A DNA stretch of 64,000 nt from UBA6059 sp040222235 (GTDB taxonomy: Bacteria > Bacteroidota > Bacteroidia > Cytophagales > Cyclobacteriaceae). The stretch is from contig JAVKDO010000090.1 of the NCBI GenBank assembly GCA_040222235.1, positions 19,035 to 83,034 of the forward strand, read 5' to 3'. The notes beneath the pieces were generated by a model that saw only the letters and a program-made list of their open reading frames with translations, did no database searches and was not told the origin of the DNA. A program made the position numbers and the translations under genes. Positions 35,588 to 44,849 of the stretch are shown here, one piece after another (the stretch's first letter is position 1; each line of letters starts with the position of its first letter).

Positions 35588-36883
35588 TTATCCAATCCAC
35601 CTTTCGGCTATGAATAATCCAAGAAAATAAGCTTGTAGTAGTGTACTTATCATGTATAGCGGAACCCACCAAGTAAGCTTTGGTTTCACTAAAACTAAAT
35701 AATAAGCAAGCGGAACTGCGAGCGTAATAACAAAGTAGACTTGCCATTTGAGATGAAACATGATCATACTCACGCCAAACGTTAAAAGTGCCCACTCCAA
35801 AACCAATAAAACAGTCATTGTGAGTAGCACTTCTTTTTTAGTTAAGCTCTTAGCTTCGGTCAACATAGCGTTAAGGAAAACAAGAAAGTATGGAGAGGCA
35901 AAAACAAACCTATTCAAGCTAGCAATCACAGTACTTCCACTACCATCTTTTCGAGAAAACAGTAATACAACACAAGTCACCCCAGCCAAATAGAGCAGGG
36001 AAAAGATAGGTACTTGTCCTATTTCCAAAGTTGTGTTCGAGAGTTTTTGATAAAATAGTCTGAGTATTAGTAATGCTGAAGCAATTCCTATGAACAAAGC
36101 AAGATAGTCCACCCAAGCAGTACTGGGAAAAAGTCTTGCAGTAAGCGGGAGGCCTGGAAAATCTAGAACCCTTCCCCACTGGGCTTGTACATCTATATAG
36201 TCAAACCGAACACCTGAGTGATAAAATTGGTACCATTGAACAATGCCATTGATAACAACTGGTAGGACTATGGTTGAGATGGATTTAAGATGATCAAGGG
36301 TTGAATATGACTTGCTTACATTGAATATGTAGGTGAATAGAAAGCATAAAGACAAGATTGCTCCAATTGATCTAGTCAAACATGCCAAGGTTACCCCTAT
36401 TAATAAGATAGCCAACCTGTTATTATGAAGGCCTATTAGAATGAATGCGCCTCCAAGAATAAAGAGCGCTTCTGAGTACGGCACCATACAGAAAACAGCA
36501 CTCGGAAAACTCCAAAAAATGACTATCTGGCCTAACGGAATTTTTAATTCTCTGCTGATAAAGAAGGTACTTGTCAAGGTGATGCACCAATTCAGAATTG
36601 ATATTCCAAAAGGACCTAAACCGCTCAATTTCCAAAGCCAGGCGAAGAGTGGATAGTAGGCCACATTGGACTTATGATCAGGAGTGTAACTATAGCCATT
36701 CGAGACTATAGACCAGTACCATTGAGAATCCCACTGATAGCCTAAATCAAGGATCGAGAGCTTGATGATCCCGAACTGATTTAGTAGGCCAAAGCAAACA
36801 AACAGAAGGGCTGAGTGAATTATTATTGCTACTGCATATACTTTTTTTGACGGAACCGAAGTAAGCATGGTTTGGGCGCTCAA
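35588..36883 (-). CDS. PIG-V-like mannosyltransferase, paralogue 1
   Basis: A 431-residue polytopic protein (about ten hydrophobic segments). The N-terminal luminal-type loop YQWDSQWYWSIVSNGYSY, followed by AYYPLFAWLW, matches the WD-x-Y-IA-x-GY/PLFP pattern of PIG-V (GT76) dolichyl-phosphate-mannose-dependent enzymes. The MVPYSEALFILGGAFIL stretch fits too. It would use a polyprenyl-phosphate sugar on the outer face of the inner membrane. The acceptor is unknown. It is the last of three tandem paralogues and is AT-rich compared with the surrounding genes. It is followed by the convergent rlmN unit. Confidence 0.72.
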   Translation of the reverse strand: MSAQTMLTSVPSKKVYAVAIIIHSALLFVCFGLLNQFGIIKLSILDLGYQWDSQWYWSIVSNGYSYTPDHKSNVAYYPLFAWLWKLSGLGPFGISILNWCITLTSTFFISRELKIPLGQIVIFWSFPSAVFCMVPYSEALFILGGAFILIGLHNNRLAILLIGVTLACLTRSIGAILSLCFLFTYIFNVSKSYSTLDHLKSISTIVLPVVINGIVQWYQFYHSGVRFDYIDVQAQWGRVLDFPGLPLTARLFPSTAWVDYLALFIGIASALLILRLFYQKLSNTTLEIGQVPIFSLLYLAGVTCVVLLFSRKDGSGSTVIASLNRFVFASPYFLVFLNAMLTEAKSLTKKEVLLTMTVLLVLEWALLTFGVSMIMFHLKWQVYFVITLAVPLAYYLVLVKPKLTWWVPLYMISTLLQAYFLGLFIAERWIG

Positions 36884-36924
36884 TTAATCCGAATAGTAGT
36901 CATGTGACAAGGAGATTAATGACA

Positions 36925-38247
36925 TCACCCGACTCGTAAACCGTATAGATGCGCGCAGTATAAGCACGACTGCAGAATAAGACTTATGACATAGACCCAA
37001 GCCCAAGCCCATCTTGAATTCTTTCTCCAGATAGCAAACAAATACAAACTGGGAACGATGGCCATTAAGCCAAAATAGCCTAATGAAGCCACTTGAAAAC
37101 TTAAGGTAGCATACTTGCCTACAGATCCTAATACAAATGATAGATAAAGAGCAAAGAAGAGGAGACAAGAGGTAATAAGTACTCGTTTAGTAATAACCAG
37201 TCTTTGTAATAATTCAATCAAAAATATTGTATAGAAAGGCGTTGCAAATACGAATCTATTAAGGCTATGAACTGAAGTGCCTCTTTGCCCGTATGTTCCT
37301 GAAAACAGAAGAGTAACTGCAGTTATCCCAGCAATGTAAAGGAGTGAAATGATCCAATCAGTAGCTTGCGGAAGGAGACGTTTTTTGAACTGGCTATAGA
37401 CGTAGTTTAAGATAAGTGTGCCACAAACAAGGCCAATGAATAGAGCCAACAAGTCATTCCAAACCAGAAGCTTTTGCGAAGTAGTAGTTATGGGTAAAGT
37501 GGGTAAACTTAAATGTCTATTCCATTGAGACTGAACTTCAAACATGCTAAAATCTGTACCAACCTCATACGCCTGGAGCCATCTCACAATCACAGAAGAG
37601 ACAATCGCCATTGTGATAGCGGCAACATATAGCCTGACTCTTCTCCATCGAATATCATTTTCACATATGAGGTAAGTGAACAGGAAACACAGAATGAGAA
37701 TAGCAGAAGCAGATCTGGCAAAGCAGCTTATGACTGTACCCAAGATGATAAGCAGAATCATGTCCTTTTTGAACCCTAAAAGCAAAAGAGTCGCCCCCAA
37801 GAAAAAAACGGATTCCGAGTAGGGTACAAAACTGAAGATTAGACTTGGAACAGCTAGCAGGATCAATAGTTCGGCTCCTTTTACCCGGTACTCTACGGCG
37901 ATTACGTAAAGACTCGACAGCAGTAGAGAAATATTGACCAAAATGATACCCCAATATCCAAAACCTGTCCACCTCCAAATCATTGGAAAAAGTGGATAGA
38001 AAGCAACGCTAGACTGTTTGCCAGGCGTGTAACTATATCCGTTTTGTGCGATGTTCCAGTACCAGCCTGCATCCATTTTTAATTTTGGGTTAAGCAGGTC
38101 AACATCAAAGAAGAGCTGATTGATGGCAATAATACCAACGTTTAGCAACCCTAAATGTACGATGGTAAGTGTTGAGAAAGACGCGAGACTCCCTACAGAG
38201 TATTGATTGAGCGAAGTTCCTATCCTATGGGCTTTCAATATTGACAA
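36925..38247 (-). CDS. PIG-V-like mannosyltransferase, paralogue 2
   Basis: A 440-residue polytopic membrane protein homologous to its two neighbours. Shared landmarks are MDAGWYWNIAQNGYSY and VAFYPLFPMIW near the N-terminus, the VPYSESVFFLGATLLLLGF helix, and LNRFVFATPFYTIFL in the C-terminal half. The catalytic Asp of the WD motif is kept as DAGWY, although the Trp before it is replaced by Met. It lies 41 bp upstream of paralogue 1 on the same strand and just downstream of the GT2 gene. This suggests that one lipid-linked sugar feeds several transferases. Confidence 0.72.
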   Translation of the reverse strand: MSILKAHRIGTSLNQYSVGSLASFSTLTIVHLGLLNVGIIAINQLFFDVDLLNPKLKMDAGWYWNIAQNGYSYTPGKQSSVAFYPLFPMIWRWTGFGYWGIILVNISLLLSSLYVIAVEYRVKGAELLILLAVPSLIFSFVPYSESVFFLGATLLLLGFKKDMILLIILGTVISCFARSASAILILCFLFTYLICENDIRWRRVRLYVAAITMAIVSSVIVRWLQAYEVGTDFSMFEVQSQWNRHLSLPTLPITTTSQKLLVWNDLLALFIGLVCGTLILNYVYSQFKKRLLPQATDWIISLLYIAGITAVTLLFSGTYGQRGTSVHSLNRFVFATPFYTIFLIELLQRLVITKRVLITSCLLFFALYLSFVLGSVGKYATLSFQVASLGYFGLMAIVPSLYLFAIWRKNSRWAWAWVYVISLILQSCLYCAHLYGLRVG

Positions 38248-38323
38248 GATTAAATTAAAGGCTTGGTGGATTGTTCAAGTGCTAAGATTTGTACATCAGT
38301 GTCGTCAAGGCTCTTAAATGAGG

Positions 38324-39289
38324 TCAACTAATTTTTTCTTTGATTATGTACCTTGGACGCTGTTTTACTTCCTTATATATCTTACCTAAATATTCTCCAA
38401 TTATGCCGATTGCCAACAATTGAATACCACCAAGAAAATACATTGGAAGTACAATTGAACTCCAGCCCTTTTCTACCTCTAAAAAAATGTAGGAATAAAT
38501 GGCGTAGGCAGACAACATGAGACTGAATATGAACACACAAATGCCCAGTACTGTGATTAGCCTTAGTGGGGCAACTGAAAAGGAAGTGATACCATCAATT
38601 GCGAATGAAATCATCTTCCAGATACTATATTTTGTATCTCCTGCGGCCCTTTTATCTCTATTATAAGTTATTGTTTTTGAGTTAAACCCTAATGATGGGA
38701 ATATTCCTCTGAGAAAGAGATTAGTCTCTCGGAATTCCTTCAATACATCTAAGACTCTCTTGCTTACCAATCTAAAGTCTGCATGATCAGGTATCGTCCT
38801 GATGCCCAGCATATTTGCAAATCTGTAAAAAAGCGAGGCAGTCTTCTGCTTAAAAAATGAATCCAAGTCTCTTTTTTTTCTGACTCCATAAATAATATCG
38901 AAACCTTCAGAATACGCAATTAGCATAGATTTTATTATCCCAATATCATCTTGCAAATCTGCATCTAGGCTCACTATACAATCAGTCAAATTCCCAAACT
39001 CGATTAACCCACATAACAAGGCATTTTGATGACCGAAGTTCGTTGATAAAGATATGGCCTTAAGGTTTGGCTCCTCTTCTGAAGTTTTCACCAAGTATGG
39101 CCAAGTCTGATCATTGCTCCCATCATCAACGACTCCTAAAAAACTGTTGGCAGCAATAAGTCCATCCGATTTTAACTCATTTAATACATCAATAAGCTTT
39201 CGAGTTGTGATTGGTATTACATCTTCCTCGTTGTAACAAGGAATCAGAATACCTAAAGTTGGAACATCAGCAAATTGATAGTTATTCAT
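38324..39289 (-). CDS. GT2 polyprenyl-phosphate glycosyltransferase (DPM1/GtrB-like)
   Basis: A 321-residue family 2 glycosyltransferase. The nucleotide-binding region TLGILIPCYNEEDVIPITT is at the N-terminus, the metal-binding SLDADLQDDIGIIKSML near residue 100, and two C-terminal TM helices follow (about 230-300). This arrangement fits enzymes that transfer a hexose to a polyprenyl phosphate, as GtrB, ArnC or dolichyl-phosphate mannose synthase do. It sits between PIG-V-like paralogues 2 and 3, so it most likely makes their lipid-linked donor. A GtrA-type flippase is not seen nearby. Confidence 0.85.
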   Translation of the reverse strand: MNNYQFADVPTLGILIPCYNEEDVIPITTRKLIDVLNELKSDGLIAANSFLGVVDDGSNDQTWPYLVKTSEEEPNLKAISLSTNFGHQNALLCGLIEFGNLTDCIVSLDADLQDDIGIIKSMLIAYSEGFDIIYGVRKKRDLDSFFKQKTASLFYRFANMLGIRTIPDHADFRLVSKRVLDVLKEFRETNLFLRGIFPSLGFNSKTITYNRDKRAAGDTKYSIWKMISFAIDGITSFSVAPLRLITVLGICVFIFSLMLSAYAIYSYIFLEVEKGWSSIVLPMYFLGGIQLLAIGIIGEYLGKIYKEVKQRPRYIIKEKIS

Positions 39290-39349
39290 ACTTTGTTAGT
39301 AAGATCAAATCTATGAGCATTAGTACAAGAGCTCACCTTTCGGGACTCT

Positions 39350-40675
39350 TCATCCTATCCATATTCCGGACATAAATTTGCCCATTAATAATCCTTGAAA
39401 GATAGTATTCATGGTAAATATAAGAGGGGAGTATTTTTGAAATCGTAAATCGGACAGAACCTTAAAGAAACTTCTTATGTACAAAATGGTCAAAGCAAAG
39501 TAGAGAATACTTAGAATTTGGAATTTAAAAGAGAAATGAGATGGATGTAACGGTATGGCAAAGGACAGCCAAACTAGAACCGCAAGGAGAATAATGGCTA
39601 TTAAAGTTTTCTTAGTCATCTGAAGCCGTTGTGCAGCATAATGAATTGCAGTAATAAAAAATGGAGTGGCGAATAAGTATCTGTTTAGCCCGTGGATATT
39701 TGTACCACGGCCCCCAAAATTCGGAGAGAAAATTAAAACAATGGCGGTTGTTCCGGCTAAATACAAGAGGCTGAAAACTAGTTCTGGAGGCAGTGGTAAA
39801 GATGTTCTCCAAATTTTTCTATAAAAGGAATAGATTAACAACACACCTGATGTTATACCTAAAAACAATGCGGAAAAATCTAGCCATACATTGTGCCAAT
39901 GCAAGTTCGTAGTAGTCAATGGCAGTTTGGGAAAACGTAATACTCTATACCATTGTGCGATGACGTCCATATAATCAAAGTTGACGCCTGCCTCAAAGAC
40001 TTGGTATTGCTTTACCAATGAGGAGACACCAAAAACTAAAAGAATCAATAACAAACAAACGACGACTTCTTTTAAGTTAGGATACTTGTGTGCTGTTAAG
40101 AATAATGTGAGTAAAATACAAAGGCTAAAAACACCACCTATTTTCCGATCTAGACATGTTATTATAATACCTATTGACAAATACCACAGTGATTCCTTTT
40201 TCAGGCCAATTAATATGAGAGTACCTCCAAGAAAAAATAGAGCTTCTGAATAAGGAACGTAGCAAAACATAATGCTCGGAAAACTGATGAACAGTAGAAC
40301 TTCTGAGACTTTCAGTTTTAAACTATGTGCTAGTAAATACAATGCTGAAAGAAAAATCAAAGCATTGACAACAGAAATGCCATTCGAGTCAAGCCCTGTT
40401 AATTGCCAAAGCCAGGGGAACAATGGGAAAAAAGCAACATTTGAGGCTTTATCAGTATGGTATGAATATCCATTTTTTACTATAGAATTATACCATCCTG
40501 CATCCCATCGCAATCGGCTGTCAAAGAAACCCACATCATAAATGCCAAGTGCCTGCAGCGCATAGAAAGAACAAATCAGCACGAAAAGGTGGGCACAAAT
40601 TATTGCCACGAATGATCCTATTGAAATTGGGTAGTCTACCCTGAGCATGTTGTAAGCCCTACTTCCTACTAGCAT
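39350..40675 (-). CDS. PIG-V-like mannosyltransferase, paralogue 3
   Basis: A 441-residue polytopic membrane protein. It has the full LRWDAGWYNSIVKNGYSY and VAFFPLFPWLW loop, CYVPYSEALFFLGGTLILIGL, and LNRYLFATPFFI, so it keeps the classic WD motif of PIG-V proteins. The start may be the listed ATG or the internal Met10. Its 5' end overlaps the 3' end of rhomboid gene 1 by 17 bp. The glycosylation module is therefore connected to the rhomboid-mutL operon rather than being a separate unit. Confidence 0.74.
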   Translation of the reverse strand: MLVGSRAYNMLRVDYPISIGSFVAIICAHLFVLICSFYALQALGIYDVGFFDSRLRWDAGWYNSIVKNGYSYHTDKASNVAFFPLFPWLWQLTGLDSNGISVVNALIFLSALYLLAHSLKLKVSEVLLFISFPSIMFCYVPYSEALFFLGGTLILIGLKKESLWYLSIGIIITCLDRKIGGVFSLCILLTLFLTAHKYPNLKEVVVCLLLILLVFGVSSLVKQYQVFEAGVNFDYMDVIAQWYRVLRFPKLPLTTTNLHWHNVWLDFSALFLGITSGVLLIYSFYRKIWRTSLPLPPELVFSLLYLAGTTAIVLIFSPNFGGRGTNIHGLNRYLFATPFFITAIHYAAQRLQMTKKTLIAIILLAVLVWLSFAIPLHPSHFSFKFQILSILYFALTILYIRSFFKVLSDLRFQKYSPLIFTMNTIFQGLLMGKFMSGIWIG

Positions 40676-41576
40676 TGAAGAGCTTTTGTTTCTCCTCTTT
40701 ACTTAGGCTTTCATAGCCCTTGTCTGAAATCTTGTCCAGTATCGCATCGATCTCAGCTTGGTCCGTGCGGCCACCGGCGCTGCTAGGGCTGCTTGATGCC
40801 GCTCTTTTGGTTGAGCTTCCAGACTTCTTATGGGTCACCTTGATCTTTGGGCTAGGTTTGAATAAGCCTTTGCAGAAGTCCATAGCCTGTATGACAGGAG
40901 TACCCAGGTCATTCCCTTTCTGCAGCTGCTTGATGAACAAGAAGCCGATGATCGCGCCTCCTATATGAGCTAGTTCACCGCCGGCATTGCTACCTATGGT
41001 TCGCGATAGCGACAACAACACGTAAAATAGAGCGATGTACTTGATACGAACGGCTCCAAGGATAAGCAAGAAAAAGGTATGATTGGGCATGAAGGTGGCA
41101 GAACCGACAACTACCGCAAACACTCCTGCGCTAGCTCCAAGCATCAAGGATGCGTCAACGCGATCATGGTAGAAGGGTACCACATTATAAATCAGCATGT
41201 AGAATAGCCCACCTACAATACCTCCTATGACATACAGGCTAATCAGCCGGTTGTTGCCCAGGAAGTCCTGAATCAACTTGCCAAACCAAAAGAGGAAGAG
41301 CATATTGAAGATGATATGAAGGAAGCCTTCATGCGTGAAGAAGTAGGTAATCAGGCTCCATGGCTGAAATATGAATGTGGCAAAGTCAGCGGGTAGCATC
41401 AAATAGCCAAGTACAGAACTATAGATTTCGCTTAGTCCTGAAAGTGTAAATACTACCTTGAAGACGATCAATGCCACGAACACGATCACATTGATCAAAA
41501 TGATCTGAATGAGACCGTTGTTGGGCTTATCCCAAGCGTTCCTAAAATCGTCGAAAATCCCTGCGTTATTCATCAT
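40659..41576 (-). CDS. rhomboid family intramembrane serine protease 1
   Basis: A protein of about 305 residues with six or seven helices. Rhomboid proteases cut substrate helices inside the membrane. The HIIFNMLFLFWFG helix carries the HxxxN motif, the nucleophile is in GASAGVFA and the His in ELAHIGGAIIGF, so the catalytic pair is intact. A positively charged Ser/Lys-rich C-terminal tail (about residues 240-280) precedes a short helical end. The ATG at 41576 overlaps the stop of rhomboid 2 as TAATG, so it is preferred over the upstream frame start at 41606. Confidence 0.88.
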   Translation of the reverse strand: MMNNAGIFDDFRNAWDKPNNGLIQIILINVIVFVALIVFKVVFTLSGLSEIYSSVLGYLMLPADFATFIFQPWSLITYFFTHEGFLHIIFNMLFLFWFGKLIQDFLGNNRLISLYVIGGIVGGLFYMLIYNVVPFYHDRVDASLMLGASAGVFAVVVGSATFMPNHTFFLLILGAVRIKYIALFYVLLSLSRTIGSNAGGELAHIGGAIIGFLFIKQLQKGNDLGTPVIQAMDFCKGLFKPSPKIKVTHKKSGSSTKRAASSSPSSAGGRTDQAEIDAILDKISDKGYESLSKEEKQKLFNASRK

Positions 41577-42367
41577 TAATAAAAGCTTCCTGAGTTTTTT
41601 TGCCAATATTTCAGTATTAGGAATGCAATGAGCATTCCACTGAGATGGGCAAAATGTGCGACATTGTCTCCAGCCGAGCGGTTAATTTCGGAATATAATT
41701 CATAAGCGCCATAGAACATTACAAGATACTTGGCCTTGACTGGGATAGGCGGAAAGAGTAGCATGAGCTCCATGTTTGGAAACATCATGGCAAAGGCCAT
41801 TAATATTCCAAATACCGCTCCTGAGGCACCTACCATAGGGATATTGGCTTTGCTTTCATAAATCTGATTAGCAATAGCCTTACTCTCTGAGATATACTGT
41901 GGATTTCCTGGCTGCTCCGCATATTCGTTGATAAAGTCGAATAGTCGATTGTAAAATCTAGGTGCATGTTCAGTAATAAAATAATTGAATGCCTCCGGAT
42001 CAGGATTTTGGATATAGACTTCTGATGCATTTTGTACTTGGCTCACTTCTATATAGTTGACAGTTGCGTAAAGCATGCCAGCCCCTACACCGGTAATCAA
42101 ATAGAAGGCAAGGAATTTCTTAGGCCCCCAAATCTGCTCTAGCATCGGGCCAAAAATAAATACAGCGAACATATTACCTATGAGGTGCCATATGCCCCCA
42201 TGCATCCACATGTAAGTGAAAAGCTGATACGGCTTAAAACTGCTAGCAAATATGTACCGCAGGCCAAGAACGTCTACTACGTCAATGCTGATAAGGTTGG
42301 ACAATAATAACACCACGACATTGATGATCAGGATGTTTTTGACCATTGGGGTCATTCTGCTAAACAT
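41576..42367 (-). CDS. rhomboid family intramembrane serine protease 2
   Basis: A 263-residue rhomboid with an intact active site: HGGIWHLIGNMFAVFIFG (HxxxN), GASGAVFGILMAF (nucleophile Ser) and VAHFAHLSGMLIAF (His). A hydrophilic insertion of about 60 residues in the first long loop (about residues 105-165, Glu/Tyr/Asn-rich) is unusual in length. The gene lies 8 bp after mutL and overlaps rhomboid 1 by one base. The pair is thus co-translated with a mismatch repair gene, a linkage without an obvious functional reason. Confidence 0.88.
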   Translation of the reverse strand: MFSRMTPMVKNILIINVVVLLLSNLISIDVVDVLGLRYIFASSFKPYQLFTYMWMHGGIWHLIGNMFAVFIFGPMLEQIWGPKKFLAFYLITGVGAGMLYATVNYIEVSQVQNASEVYIQNPDPEAFNYFITEHAPRFYNRLFDFINEYAEQPGNPQYISESKAIANQIYESKANIPMVGASGAVFGILMAFAMMFPNMELMLLFPPIPVKAKYLVMFYGAYELYSEINRSAGDNVAHFAHLSGMLIAFLILKYWQKNSGSFY

Positions 42368-42375
42368 AGAGGAGG

Positions 42376-44226
42376 CTATCTGTTAAAGAAGTTTGCAATT
42401 TTATCTAAACCAAGTAATACAAAGGTTGGTTTGCCATCTGGCGTATAATTTGGTTGCTGGCAAGCAAAGAGCTGATCAATCATGGCATTCATCTCCTGCT
42501 GATCAAGCTGATGCCCCGGTTTTATGGAAGAGCGCTTGGCTAATGCCCGCGAGATATTTTCTTGTTTGTCTATACTCAAGGTTTCCCTGTTCCACTTAAA
42601 CTGTTCGATCAACCCTTCGAACAGTACTTTTTCATTGGTCTCTCTTACATCTGCAGGGATACCCTGAATGGCAATGGCATTCTTACCAAAAACATCAAAT
42701 ACGAAACCCAATGATTTTATTTCGTCCTGCAGTTCCATAACGAGTGAAAAATCAGCAGGGTTGAGCTCGACATGGGCAGGAAATAGCGATTGCTGGGATA
42801 AACCCTCTTTGGACTGGATTTGAGCATTAAATCGCTCAAATAATATTCGCTCATGGGCAAACTGCTGATCCATGATCATCAATCCACTCTTTACCTGCTT
42901 TAGTACATGCCTCTTGTGTAGCTGCCATGGTGGAGACTTCATGTCTTCTTCGCCTGGGCTTTCAATGTTGTTGGCGTTGCTAGCTATGACCACTGCATCT
43001 TGGGACAATGCATTTTCTTTGTCCAGGACTTCCTCTTGATAGTCCGATTCAGATTTAGCCTTACTAAAGAGGGTTTCCCAGTTTTTGAGATTACCTTCTT
43101 CGCGTGGAGAAGCAGTCTTGAACTTGGAGTAGTCGAGTTCAGCTTTCGAGGAGAGCACCTGCCGATCAAAGTTTAGTCCTGATCGGGCGATAGCTTCAAA
43201 GTTGACATCCGTATTGAAGTCCAGAGATGGCATGACACTATGTGCACCAAGCGCTTGCTTGACTGCTGACTTGACTATGCCGTAGATCGTCCGTTCATCA
43301 TCGAACTTCACCTCAGTCTTCGTAGGATGCACGTTGACATCCACGTGCTTTGGATCTATCGTAATGAAGAGAACGTAGAAGGGATACTGATCGTCGGCTA
43401 TCAATCCATCAAAAGCAGTGCTCACTGCATGATTGAGATAATTATTTTTAATGAAGCGATTGTTGATAAAGAAAAACTGCTCGCCACGAGTCTTCTTGGC
43501 AAACTCTGGCTTCCCAATATAGCCTTGAATGTTTAAATGAGGCGTTTCTTCGCTACACGGCACGAGCTGCTCTCGATAGTTCTTCCCAAATAGCCCGACG
43601 ATTCTTTGACTGAGTTTTGACCCCTCTAGTTGAAAAGTCTCCAGATCATTTTGGTAAAGCGAGAAGCCCACCTCTGGATGAGCTAGCGAAATCCTGAAGA
43701 ACTCATCAAGGATGTGGCGCATCTCAACAGGGTTTGACTTGAGAAAGTTGCGCCTGGCAGGCACATTGAAGAATAAGTTCTTAACGGAAATGCTCGTTCC
43801 GGTAGGTGCGGCGACATGCTCTTGCTTCTTGACCTGAGTCCCTTCGACACAGATGAGTGTACCCAGCTCTCTCTCCTGAGTTCTGGTTTTCATTTCCACT
43901 TGCGCTACTGCACCGATAGAGGCCAAAGCCTCGCCTCGGAAGCCTTTGGTTCGGATACTAAACAAGTCTTCAGCGGATCGAATTTTCGAAGTAGCATGGC
44001 GTTCAAAGCTCATGCGCGCATCTGTCTCTGACATGCCCATGCCATCGTCGCTAACTTGTACTAATGCCTTACCAGAATCCTTGACAATCAATGTCACTTG
44101 CTTACTTCCAGCATCTACGCTGTTTTCTAGCAGTTCTTTGACCACAGAAGCAGGTCGCTGCACTACTTCGCCTGCAGCAATTTGATTTGCGATAGCGTCA
44201 GGAAGTAATTTGATAATGTCTGACAT
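42376..44226 (-). CDS. mutL: DNA mismatch repair protein MutL
   Basis: A 616-residue GHKL ATPase. The N-terminus has IANQIAAGEVVQRPASVVKELLENSVDAG, DDGMGM and TKGFRGEALASI, then the PARRNFLKS and HVDVNVHPTKTEVKF blocks of the transducer domain. The C-terminal dimerisation domain carries MDQQFAHERILFE where the endonuclease motif would be DQHA(X)2E(X)4E, so the His is replaced by Gln. The final TPDGKPTFVLL replaces the canonical CPHGRP. Metal-dependent nicking activity is therefore uncertain, while ATPase and dimer functions look normal. It is the second gene of a leftward operon. Confidence 0.95.
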   Translation of the reverse strand: MSDIIKLLPDAIANQIAAGEVVQRPASVVKELLENSVDAGSKQVTLIVKDSGKALVQVSDDGMGMSETDARMSFERHATSKIRSAEDLFSIRTKGFRGEALASIGAVAQVEMKTRTQERELGTLICVEGTQVKKQEHVAAPTGTSISVKNLFFNVPARRNFLKSNPVEMRHILDEFFRISLAHPEVGFSLYQNDLETFQLEGSKLSQRIVGLFGKNYREQLVPCSEETPHLNIQGYIGKPEFAKKTRGEQFFFINNRFIKNNYLNHAVSTAFDGLIADDQYPFYVLFITIDPKHVDVNVHPTKTEVKFDDERTIYGIVKSAVKQALGAHSVMPSLDFNTDVNFEAIARSGLNFDRQVLSSKAELDYSKFKTASPREEGNLKNWETLFSKAKSESDYQEEVLDKENALSQDAVVIASNANNIESPGEEDMKSPPWQLHKRHVLKQVKSGLMIMDQQFAHERILFERFNAQIQSKEGLSQQSLFPAHVELNPADFSLVMELQDEIKSLGFVFDVFGKNAIAIQGIPADVRETNEKVLFEGLIEQFKWNRETLSIDKQENISRALAKRSSIKPGHQLDQQEMNAMIDQLFACQQPNYTPDGKPTFVLLGLDKIANFFNR

Positions 44227-44227
44227 C

Positions 44228-44728
44228 CTAGGCTTGAGCTCTCCTGCTTTTAAACCAGAAATATGCTGTAATCAAAAGTGAAGCAATGACGAACTCTCTC
44301 AGAAAGGGAAACTGCCATCCAAAGAGATAGAGGCCACTGAATCCCACCACGGAAAACAAAGAGCTAATTGCAGCCAGCATATTCTTCGACCGATTCCAGA
44401 CGATTACAGGTATGATCAAAGCATAGCTGTAGAATATGTCATTACCATAATACAGCCAGCCGAAGACCGTTACAATCAGGAAGAGTGCTATCATCAGCTG
44501 AATGCCTGATGTGCTAGGTCCTGAGCCTTTTGCAAGATCTGATTTCGCTCTGAACGACCCGTGAATTGCAGAACCATTTCTCGTAGCTCTGAGATTTTCT
44601 TCCAACGCCATGTCATGCTTGATCTTTGACACACGCTCTTCGATTTCTTCTTTCACGGGATCATAGTGTCGCGCTTTAAACTTAAAGCGCTGGTAACTTG
44701 GGAGCCTGATCAATGATGGTAATCTCAT
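44228..44728 (-). CDS. two-TM membrane protein of unknown function
   Basis: A 166-residue protein with a basic N-terminal cytoplasmic helix rich in Arg/Lys/Glu (about residues 10-45), then a short linker and hydrophobic helices at about 72-160. I do not recognise a family. It ends one base before the mutL start, so it is translationally linked to mutL and heads the rhomboid-glycosylation operon. Confidence 0.6.
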   Translation of the reverse strand: MRLPSLIRLPSYQRFKFKARHYDPVKEEIEERVSKIKHDMALEENLRATRNGSAIHGSFRAKSDLAKGSGPSTSGIQLMIALFLIVTVFGWLYYGNDIFYSYALIIPVIVWNRSKNMLAAISSLFSVVGFSGLYLFGWQFPFLREFVIASLLITAYFWFKSRRAQA

Positions 44729-44849
44729 GGCAATTAGCGTTTATCGAATATTGCTGCTTAAAGTGGATTAATATTTGCTAATCTGAAGCAAACAATGTTG
44801 GTTTAACGAAATCTAATACAAATCTAATAGGTTATTTTATTCCGCTAGG

